Assembly (NCBI GenBank): GCA_902624575.1
Contig: CACNXV010000004.1
Coordinates: forward strand, 1-45,964
From: an uncultured Fidelibacterota bacterium
Lineage (GTDB): Bacteria; Fidelibacterota; Marinisomatia; Marinisomatales; Marinisomataceae
Length of the DNA stretch: 45,964 nucleotides
Reading direction: 5' to 3'
The notes beneath the pieces are model-generated. The model saw only the letters and a list, made by a program, of their open reading frames with translations, was not told where the DNA came from and made no database searches. The position numbers and the translations under genes are program-made. Positions 38,785 to 45,964 of this stretch are shown piece after piece. The first letter of the stretch is position 1, and every line of letters starts with the position of its first letter.

Positions 38785-39435
38785 TTATACTTCTACTAAT
38801 TTGCCAGACTGAAGATTAAAGCACTTATCAGCCAATGCTCTAACTTCGTTTAAATCATGAGTAACCATTAGGGAGGTAATTTTATTATCTTGAAGAATTG
38901 ATTTTATTACTGGATATATTTTTGTTTTCAGTTTTTTATCTAAACCTGTAAATGGTTCATCTAACATTAGTACTTTAGGAGTCATAATAATACTTCTTCC
39001 TAAAGCAACCCTCTGTGATTCACCGCCGGATAATTCGTGAGGATATTTTTTTGCCAAATCTGAAATATTAAGTTTTTCCATGATTTCATTACTTAAATCT
39101 TCCTTGCTATTCTTTTTTGATATTCCGAATTCGATATTTTTTCTTACATCGAGGTGTGGAAAGAGAACTTTTTCTTGAATGACAAGGCCTATATTTCTTT
39201 TTTCAGTTGGAACAGAAATTTTATCATTAAATAAAGTTTGAGTATCAAGTATTATCTCACCATTGCTAGGGGATTCTAGTCCACATATAACTCTTAAAAG
39301 ACTTGTCTTTCCTGAGCCAGATTCTCCTGTGATAGCAACCACACTTCCCTTTTCAATTTCAAGATTTAAACCATTTAAAATCTTTTCCTTACCAAAGTAT
39401 AAATCAATATTTTTTACTTTTAAAAAATCTTTCAT
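38785..39435 (-). CDS. Fe(III)-type ABC transporter ATP-binding protein
   Basis: Walker A ITGESGSGKTSLLR, signature LSGGESQRVALGR, Walker B VLMLDEPFTGLD. Confidence 0.9.
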   Translation of the reverse strand: MKDFLKVKNIDLYFGKEKILNGLNLEIEKGSVVAITGESGSGKTSLLRVICGLESPSNGEIILDTQTLFNDKISVPTEKRNIGLVIQEKVLFPHLDVRKNIEFGISKKNSKEDLSNEIMEKLNISDLAKKYPHELSGGESQRVALGRSIIMTPKVLMLDEPFTGLDKKLKTKIYPVIKSILQDNKITSLMVTHDLNEVRALADKCFNLQSGKLVEV

Positions 39436-39436
39436 T

Positions 39437-41035
39437 CTATTTATTGTTACTTAGAATTAGGTTATTTAAAAAATAGATTGGAATCAAACCAAAAATAATA
39501 ATCACTAATCCAGGAAAAGCAGCTTCAAACATTCTCTCCTCCGAAGCTAGTAAATAAACTGATACTGATAATGTATCAAAATTAAATGGTCTAAGAATTA
39601 AAGTCGCAGGCAATTCTTTTATCAGTTCACCCATTACCAATAAAAAAGCCGTAATTAATCCTGTTCTCAGCAATGGTACATGTATATTTTTCAACAGACT
39701 TAACCTATTCGATCCTAAGGTTTGTGCTGACTCATCAAGCGCAATTGGTATAGATGTAAATGAGGAGTTAAGTACATTATTAGAAATAGCATATGATTTT
39801 ATAATGTAAGCAAGAATCAAACCAAAAATACTTCCTGTAATAAATATATCCAAATTACTTGAAAGAGTATCAATATTAGTGAACATTTTTGTAATGCCAA
39901 CAGCCAATATAAGACCTGGTACTGCATAGCCAGCAGATAATAAATCATTAATAGTTTGAGGTAAGCCAAATGATCTTACTGCAAAATTTATTAATAGAGC
40001 TATAAGACATGTTAACATAGCTGCAGTAAAAGATATGTAAAGGGTATTTTTTGCAGCAATAATTGTTTTTGTCGAAATAAGAGTATCAACTTGACTAGAC
40101 CAATTTAAAAGTTCAAAAACTGGAAGAAAGAATCCAATGAATACAGGTAAAAAACACACTACAAAAGCAATAGCATTATTGAATTTTTTCAATTGAACTG
40201 GTTTGAATGAATTATTTGTTGTAGCAGAATTAGCATATCTAATTTTATTTCGACTCCCTCTTTCAAGTGTCAAAAAAATAAATATGACTAATAGTAGAAT
40301 AGTGGATAGCTGTAAAGCTGTTGTTAAATCATATAGGCCAGTCCAAGTTCTAAAGATTCCTGTTGTAAATGTAGGTATCGCGAAATGTTGAACTGCACCA
40401 AAATCTGCTAAAGTTTCCATGGCAACTAGAGTAATACCAGCAATTATTGCTGGTCTAATTAGAGGAATTGATAGATTAAATAACGTAGATATTGAATTTT
40501 TACCTAAAAGTAATGAAGCTTCAATCACAGATGAAGGTATGTTCATAAAAGCAACTCTAGAAACCATATATACGTAAGGGTAAAGCGTAAAGCCAAATAC
40601 CACAATAGCTCCAAAAATTGTTCTTATGTTAGGAAAAAAGATAACACTACGTTCAGCATCTAATATGTTTCTTAATATATTGTTAGCTGTTCCAGAGTGA
40701 TCAAAGAATTCAGTAAAAACATAGGCTAGTAAGTACGAAGGAACTGCCAGCGGAAGAATAAGAGACCATTGGAAAAAATTTCTTCCATAAAAATTAAAGA
40801 AAGTAACTAACCAAGCTGTTGAAACTCCTATCAAGGTTACTAGGAAAGAAACGCCCAATACCAAGTAAAGAGAATTTAAAGAGTACTCTAATAATAGATT
40901 ATCATATAAATGATAAAAATTGTCAGAAAATCCAGAAAAAATACTTCCTACAATAAAAAGTAATGGCATTAAGAAAATACCAGCAATTAACAGTATTAAA
41001 AAATGCCAAAGACTAAAATTTTTAATTTTAATCAA
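39437..41035 (-). CDS. Fe(III)-type ABC transporter permease (FbpB-like, fused double permease)
   Basis: 532 aa, about 12 TM, two EAA-like regions (IEASLLLGKNSISTLFNLSIPLIRPAI; DESAQTLGSNRLSLLKNIHVPLLRTGL). Confidence 0.9.
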   Translation of the reverse strand: MIKIKNFSLWHFLILLIAGIFLMPLLFIVGSIFSGFSDNFYHLYDNLLLEYSLNSLYLVLGVSFLVTLIGVSTAWLVTFFNFYGRNFFQWSLILPLAVPSYLLAYVFTEFFDHSGTANNILRNILDAERSVIFFPNIRTIFGAIVVFGFTLYPYVYMVSRVAFMNIPSSVIEASLLLGKNSISTLFNLSIPLIRPAIIAGITLVAMETLADFGAVQHFAIPTFTTGIFRTWTGLYDLTTALQLSTILLLVIFIFLTLERGSRNKIRYANSATTNNSFKPVQLKKFNNAIAFVVCFLPVFIGFFLPVFELLNWSSQVDTLISTKTIIAAKNTLYISFTAAMLTCLIALLINFAVRSFGLPQTINDLLSAGYAVPGLILAVGITKMFTNIDTLSSNLDIFITGSIFGLILAYIIKSYAISNNVLNSSFTSIPIALDESAQTLGSNRLSLLKNIHVPLLRTGLITAFLLVMGELIKELPATLILRPFNFDTLSVSVYLLASEERMFEAAFPGLVIIIFGLIPIYFLNNLILSNNK

Positions 41036-41038
41036 GTT

Positions 41039-42109
41039 TTACTGCCAATTTACTCTATCCATCAATTTTACTGCTTCAGGGTTATATTTACCAAAATCAG
41101 CTACAGATGTTTTATCCATTTTAAAAGTACCAAAATTATCAATTAGTGGATGGGGTTTAACTGATTCTAAAACAGGATATTCAAAAGTATTATTAACAAT
41201 GTGATTTTGTGCTTTTTCACTTAACAGAAACGCCAGAAATTTTTCAGCATTCTCTCTGTTTGGTGCATATCTCAAAACTCCACCACCGCTTATATTAATA
41301 TGAGCTCCTCTATTATCTTGATTAGGAAAAGCTATTTTAACTTTCTTAGCAGCGTTCAATTGTTCGTTTCCACCTTTTCCTGATAACATTATCCCGATGT
41401 AGTATGTATTAGCAATTGCAATAGAGGCTTCTTCATTTGCAACTGCCATTATTTGAGATCTATCATTTCCTTGGGGTTTTCTTGCAAAATTAGATACAAG
41501 ACCTTTAGCCCATTCTTCTGTTTTTTCAGCACCTAAATTTGAAATAAGAGATGAAACTAAAGATTGGTTATACATGTTTGAAGAGCTCCTAATCACTACT
41601 CGACCTTCCCAATTTTTATCAGCTAGATCTTCATAATCTATGTTATTAATTTCTTCTTGAGACACCAATGCTGGGTTGTAGAAAATAACTCTTGCTCTTT
41701 TGGCCACAGCTACCCATTCATTATTTTCCCCTCTAAGTTCGGAAGGCACAGTTTGAATTATAGCTTTAGATTGAATGGGTTGTAAGAACCCTTGCTTTTG
41801 AAAATTTGCTAAATTTCCAGCATCAACTGTAAAAAAAATATCTCCAGGAGAATTAACGCCTTCAGCTTTTAATCTTTCTATTAAAGCGCTTCCTTTACCT
41901 GAAATTATATTTACTTTTATACCAGTTTCTTTTGTGAACTCTTCGTAAAGTAAATCATCAGCATCGTAATGACGAGATGTATAAACATTGACCTCTTGAT
42001 TCTTCGGTTCTTCGTTTTTTTGATTTAAAAGTATTGCAATTGGAACTAAAAGAAATATTAGTATTAAGAATTTATTTTTTTTGAACAAACGATATAGAAA
42101 GTCTCCCAT
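41039..42109 (-). CDS. Fe(III) ABC transporter substrate-binding protein (FutA/FbpA-like), N-terminal TM anchor
   Basis: VNVYTSRHYDADDLLYEEFTKETGIKVNII, GDIFFTVDAGNL, ANTYYIGIM tyrosine pair. N-terminus hydrophobic without a lipobox Cys. Confidence 0.9.
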   Translation of the reverse strand: MGDFLYRLFKKNKFLILIFLLVPIAILLNQKNEEPKNQEVNVYTSRHYDADDLLYEEFTKETGIKVNIISGKGSALIERLKAEGVNSPGDIFFTVDAGNLANFQKQGFLQPIQSKAIIQTVPSELRGENNEWVAVAKRARVIFYNPALVSQEEINNIDYEDLADKNWEGRVVIRSSSNMYNQSLVSSLISNLGAEKTEEWAKGLVSNFARKPQGNDRSQIMAVANEEASIAIANTYYIGIMLSGKGGNEQLNAAKKVKIAFPNQDNRGAHINISGGGVLRYAPNRENAEKFLAFLLSEKAQNHIVNNTFEYPVLESVKPHPLIDNFGTFKMDKTSVADFGKYNPEAVKLMDRVNWQ

Positions 42110-42121
42110 TTTTACCCCCTT

Positions 42122-42180
42122 TTGAGATATAATCTCAATGTTGATTTGGTAAATATAGAGAGAATTTCTATATCATTCAA
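42122..42180 (-). promoter_or_regulatory. Promoter/operator region of the Fe ABC operon
   Basis: Reverse strand TTGAAT (42180-42175)-17 nt-TATATT (42157-42152). Dyad ATATAGA-7-TCTATAT (42153-42173) over the spacer/-10. Dyad TTGAGAT-ATA-ATCTCAA (42122-42138) downstream. Confidence 0.6.
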
Positions 42181-42199
42181 TAGTGTATAAAAACTAGTA

Positions 42200-42643
42200 C
42201 TACTCAACAATCATATAGCCACGCATTGACATCGCATGTGCTATATAAGTGCAAACGTACAAGTATTTACCTGGTTTTTTTGGTGCAGTAAATTCTATTG
42301 ATGTCTCTCCACCTTTATCAACTAGTTCAGAAAAAACTAAAATTCTCCCGTCTGGATATGGATCACCTCCATTACCTTCAGCGAGCTTAATAATCTGAGC
42401 TGATGCTGATTCATCTTTAAAAATGACAATATTATGTTGCATTTCACCCATGTAGTCTAACGGTGTATTATTTTTTAATACGATTTTTACATTAGATCCA
42501 GCTTTTACAGTGAACTCTTCAACATCATATTTCATTTCAGCTCCTAAAGAGCCAATATTTACTACTTGAGTTTCTTGTGATGAACCACCTCCACAAGAAA
42601 GAATTAAAAATACAGATAGTGTTAACAATAGTTTGTTATACAT
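42200..42643 (-). CDS. Azurin/auracyanin-like blue copper lipoprotein
   Basis: Lipobox LILSCGGG; MQHNIVIF and YVCTYIAHAMSMRGYMIV give a His...Cys-x4-His-x3-Met type-1 Cu ligand pattern. Confidence 0.85.
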   Translation of the reverse strand: MYNKLLLTLSVFLILSCGGGSSQETQVVNIGSLGAEMKYDVEEFTVKAGSNVKIVLKNNTPLDYMGEMQHNIVIFKDESASAQIIKLAEGNGGDPYPDGRILVFSELVDKGGETSIEFTAPKKPGKYLYVCTYIAHAMSMRGYMIVE

Positions 42644-42652
42644 TTCCCCTCC

Positions 42653-43507
42653 TTATTTGAATTTAGGAAACAGTGAATTTGACTGTTTCATATACTCTTT
42701 GTATTCTGGCCTACTCTTTATCATTGCTTGATCAAGAATAGGGCCAGTAATATAATAAAAAATCATTCCCATAATCAATGGACTTAATGAAGATCCCAAA
42801 ATTATTAAAATATTATTACTTGATATGCTAAAAGTAAAAATGCTAGTCCAGACTACAAGGTCGCCAAAATAGTTTGGATGTCTTGAATATTTCCAGAGTC
42901 CAGCCTTGCAAATTTTTCCTTTATTTTTTGGATCTTTTCTAAATTTTTTTAATTGAATGTCGCTTATGGATTCCCATGCAATACCAATAAAAAATAATGT
43001 GCTACCAAAAAATACTTCAATATAAGATAGAGGGTTTTCATTTAAGTATCCAAAATAGATAGATACACCAACTAAAGTAGCTAAAGCTCCTTGAAGTGAA
43101 AAAACTCTAAAAAAACTAAACCACCAATAATTTGATCCACCTTCTTTTCTCCATTCTACATATCTGAAATCTTCACCATGTCCAATATTTCTAATACCCA
43201 AATGAATAGCAAGCCGCATTCCCCATAGAATCACTAAAAATAGAATCATTAGAGCGCGCTCAGAATAAACTTTATCCATAATCATAATTAGTGAGCTTCC
43301 TAAAACAATAAAAGAAGGACCCCAAAAGATATCTATAATACTAGCATCCTTTAATACAATACTAACTAACCAAAGTATTGTTAAAAAAGATATCACTACA
43401 CCGAAGCCTTGAAGAAGATGTTCACTTGATCCTCCTTCAACAGGAATGTAGGATACACCAAGAATCATTGTAAAAAAAACTATGTTCATTAAAAATATTT
43501 TTTTCAT
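42653..43507 (-). CDS. DUF1295 / steroid 5-alpha-reductase C-terminal-like membrane protein
   Basis: GLWKYSRHPNYFGDLVVWTSIF and SIIDIFWGPSFI are hallmarks of the family. Confidence 0.9.
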   Translation of the reverse strand: MKKIFLMNIVFFTMILGVSYIPVEGGSSEHLLQGFGVVISFLTILWLVSIVLKDASIIDIFWGPSFIVLGSSLIMIMDKVYSERALMILFLVILWGMRLAIHLGIRNIGHGEDFRYVEWRKEGGSNYWWFSFFRVFSLQGALATLVGVSIYFGYLNENPLSYIEVFFGSTLFFIGIAWESISDIQLKKFRKDPKNKGKICKAGLWKYSRHPNYFGDLVVWTSIFTFSISSNNILIILGSSLSPLIMGMIFYYITGPILDQAMIKSRPEYKEYMKQSNSLFPKFK

Positions 43508-43508
43508 A

Positions 43509-43802
43509 TTAATACCTCAATATTTCAATATTATTACCAGTTCTGTCTTTTATATAGACAGAAACGGAGCCATCTCTGTGCTTAACGGGTTCACCATAAT
43601 CTTCAACATTATCTTTCAATATTGCAAAATGAAAAGGGTGCTGATCTGGTAAAACAAGTGCAAGTTTGACATTATTAAACTCAAGCATTGCCCATGTTTC
43701 ATCTTCATATAATATGCTGCAACTGAAATTTTCAGTATACCAATTGACAGATTTTTTTATGTTATCTGTACAAATAGCAATGTGATCAATAGTATCTTTC
43801 AT
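43509..43802 (-). CDS. VOC (glyoxalase/bleomycin resistance) family protein
   Basis: IDHIAICTDNIKKSVNWYTENFSCSILYEDETWAMLEFNNVKLALVLPDQHPFHFAI. Confidence 0.85.
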   Translation of the reverse strand: MKDTIDHIAICTDNIKKSVNWYTENFSCSILYEDETWAMLEFNNVKLALVLPDQHPFHFAILKDNVEDYGEPVKHRDGSVSVYIKDRTGNNIEILRY

Positions 43803-43879
43803 GATTTTTTCCTTTAAAAATTAATTTTTCGAATTTTGATAGTGAAAATTAACAAAACAATATGTATTTTGATAATATA

Positions 43880-44494
43880 ATGAATGATAAAATTCCAATT
43901 TTTCCACTACCACTAGTTCTCCTTCCAGGAGAGAAAATTCCTTTGCATATTTTTGAATCAAAATATAAAAAAATGGTAGAGTTTTGTTTGAAATACAATA
44001 AAAAATTCGGAATTGTAAATTCAAAAAACAATGATACTTTATCAATAGGATGTACTGCAGAAATAACCCAGGTTGTTGGCTCAGAAGCTGAAACAGGTGA
44101 GTATGATATTGTTGTTACTGGTATTGAAAGGTTCATTGTAAAAAGCTACAACTTTTCAAAAGATTACAAGCAAGCATATGTTAAAACATGGCAAGACATT
44201 GATGATTCAGTTGATCAAGCATTATTGCAAGAAACTAATATTTTTCTCTATGAAGTTTTAATGAAACTAGGAGCACCATCAAAAATTGCTCAAATAAACA
44301 TGCCAAAAGGGGCTTTTGAAATTGCCTCTATGCTTGATATTGACAAAAGAGCAAAAAAAATGCTATTGAAAAGTCAATCAGAGAAAGATCGCCTAATCAT
44401 TCTTAAAAGAATTCTTAAAAAAGCTATTGTAAAAATTGATTATGATGATCCAGCAAAAATCGGATATCACAATTTCTCTAATTTTGAAGCTTAA
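43880..44494 (+). CDS. LON peptidase N-terminal (substrate-binding) domain protein
   Basis: IPIFPLPLVLLPGEKIPLHIFESKYKKMVEFC, GCTAEITQV. No ATPase or protease domain. Upstream ATG at 43862 is also possible. Confidence 0.87.
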   Translation: MNDKIPIFPLPLVLLPGEKIPLHIFESKYKKMVEFCLKYNKKFGIVNSKNNDTLSIGCTAEITQVVGSEAETGEYDIVVTGIERFIVKSYNFSKDYKQAYVKTWQDIDDSVDQALLQETNIFLYEVLMKLGAPSKIAQINMPKGAFEIASMLDIDKRAKKMLLKSQSEKDRLIILKRILKKAIVKIDYDDPAKIGYHNFSNFEA

Positions 44495-45964
44495 TTTCTT
44501 TTTGGTCTAGAAATTAAATTTATAAAATCATCTATAACTACATATGATACTGGTACTAGCAAAAGAATAACAAATGTAGCAAAAAGAATTCCTACGCCCA
44601 GCGAAATAGCCATAGGTTTCAAAAACAATACCTGCGTTGATTGATTGAAAAGCAATGGAGCAATTCCTAAGAAAGTTGTTAAAGATGTGAGAATAACTGG
44701 TCTAAATCTAGTCCTCACTGCATCAATAACGGCTGGTAGTGTTTCAACGCCTTTTTCTTTTTCCCTGTTAACAAAGACTACTAATAAAAGACTATCATTT
44801 ACAACCACACCTGATAAAGCGACAACACCAAGAAGAGAAAGAACTGACATTGGTTGAAAGAGTATTAGGTGGCCAAGAATAGCACCAACAAATCCAAATG
44901 GAATAGCAGCAAGTATAATAAGAGGTTTGAAATACGATTTAAGTGGTATAGCCAATAGTACAAAAATTGTAAAAATTGCTAAACCAAATTTGACAAAAAT
45001 ATCGTTTAGCTGTTCTGATTGCTCAGCTGGCTCACCCGCCAAGTCAAAACCAATACCTTCTCTTTGCTCAATAATGTCATCAAGCTTTCTCATAGGTTTA
45101 CCTTCAGGATCAATAATTGTAGAAAGAATCATTGCAGCTGTATTTTTACTAACATCAACATCTGATGTAATTTCAACTACTCTTTTTCCATCTATTCTAG
45201 TAATTGCAGATTTACCTGAAACCTCTTTTACTTTAGCAACAGCATATAATGGAATCTGTATTCCAGAATTAGTTCTTATTCTTAAGTTTTCTAAAGTTCT
45301 TGCATTATCTCTTTCTTCTTTTGTGAGCTTTAGCATAACCTTAATATCGTCATCACCTCTTTGAATTCTTTGAACTTCTTCACCGTAAAACGCTTGTCTA
45401 ACTTGCTTAGCAATATCAGCAGTAGTTAAACCATAGGACTCAGCGGACGGAAGTAGTTCAACTTGCAGTTCATTCTTTCCAATCTTATCAGAGTCATTTA
45501 AATCATAAATACCGCTAAATGTCTTTAAAAGTTGTTTTGTATCAGAAACTACTGCATTTAATTCTCCAAAATTGTCTCCAGTAAATTGAAAATGAATAGG
45601 TTTACCAGCACTAAAAATATTCGCACTAAAGTTTAATCTTTCAACTCCTGGTATAATCCCGACCCTATCTCTAAGAATTGTTATAATATCATAGGCGCCA
45701 GTTAAACCCCATCTCGAATCAGCAGGAGTCAATACAACCACAACCTCACCTTTATGTGGAGTAGATATGGATTGAACAGTAGGGCCTGTTGGACTATTTT
45801 CTGCTTCTTGATCACTAAAGTATTGTGCACCAACTGTTGTTAAAACATGAGCGATTATTGTTTTACCGCTTTCAGAGTTTAGCTCATCCATAAGTTTCAA
45901 AGCTTCATTTTCAATAATTTTTGTAACCTTTGAAGTTTCCGAAATAAGTGTTCCTTCGGGTAAA
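44491..45964 (-). CDS. Efflux RND transporter permease subunit (AcrB/MexF-like), C-terminal part, truncated by window edge
   Basis: RSYF/KPLIILAAIPFGFVGAILGHLILFQPMSVLSLLGVVALSGVVVNDSLLLVVFVNREKEKG; TRFRPVILTSLTTFLGIAPLLF. Frame stays open to the window end. Confidence 0.92.
   Translation of the reverse strand, partial: LPEGTLISETSKVTKIIENEALKLMDELNSESGKTIIAHVLTTVGAQYFSDQEAENSPTGPTVQSISTPHKGEVVVVLTPADSRWGLTGAYDIITILRDRVGIIPGVERLNFSANIFSAGKPIHFQFTGDNFGELNAVVSDTKQLLKTFSGIYDLNDSDKIGKNELQVELLPSAESYGLTTADIAKQVRQAFYGEEVQRIQRGDDDIKVMLKLTKEERDNARTLENLRIRTNSGIQIPLYAVAKVKEVSGKSAITRIDGKRVVEITSDVDVSKNTAAMILSTIIDPEGKPMRKLDDIIEQREGIGFDLAGEPAEQSEQLNDIFVKFGLAIFTIFVLLAIPLKSYFKPLIILAAIPFGFVGAILGHLILFQPMSVLSLLGVVALSGVVVNDSLLLVVFVNREKEKGVETLPAVIDAVRTRFRPVILTSLTTFLGIAPLLFNQSTQVLFLKPMAISLGVGILFATFVILLLVPVSYVVIDDFINLISRPKRN

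Noticed and set aside
44927-45364. 145-aa plus-strand ORF opposite the RND pump gene
   Set aside because: Ser/Thr/Ile-rich mirror translation of the RND coding sequence.
1-45964. CRISPR arrays, transposases, integrases, toxin-antitoxin or defence islands
   Set aside because: Looked for and not seen. Gene content is core metabolism without mobile-element hallmarks.

Overview
AT-rich, densely coding bacterial chromosome segment. It is probably a streamlined marine FCB-group bacterium (SAR406/Marinimicrobia-like); that is inferred from gene style only and was not tested. Nearly all sequence is core metabolism and housekeeping: ligA (partial), carAB, gcvP, argS, rsfS, a GlmU-type uridylyltransferase, mnmA, glyS, topA, hisS and lptD. 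Also present are a TonB-dependent receptor, an Fe(III)-type ABC importer, an azurin-like lipoprotein, ggt, an N-formylglutamate-amidohydrolase-like lipoprotein, two SDRs and a partial RND pump. RNA genes are tRNA-Lys(TTT) and a one-piece tmRNA. I found no mobile element, CRISPR array, rRNA or recognisable defence island. The best second-look signals are regulatory or architectural: (1) a terminator-like 15-bp hairpin plus T9 tract inside the first codons of carA; (2) an orphan terminator with an upstream promoter-like motif between tRNA-Lys and tmRNA, suggesting a short sRNA; (3) two perfect dyads around a good promoter for the Fe ABC operon; (4) a sigma70-like promoter and a 5'-end stem-loop on the TonB-receptor mRNA; (5) all five protein-coding convergent gene pairs abutting or sharing stop-codon bases; (6) a short tmRNA tag ending in AFA; and (7) divergent genes with start codons overlapping in a CATG.
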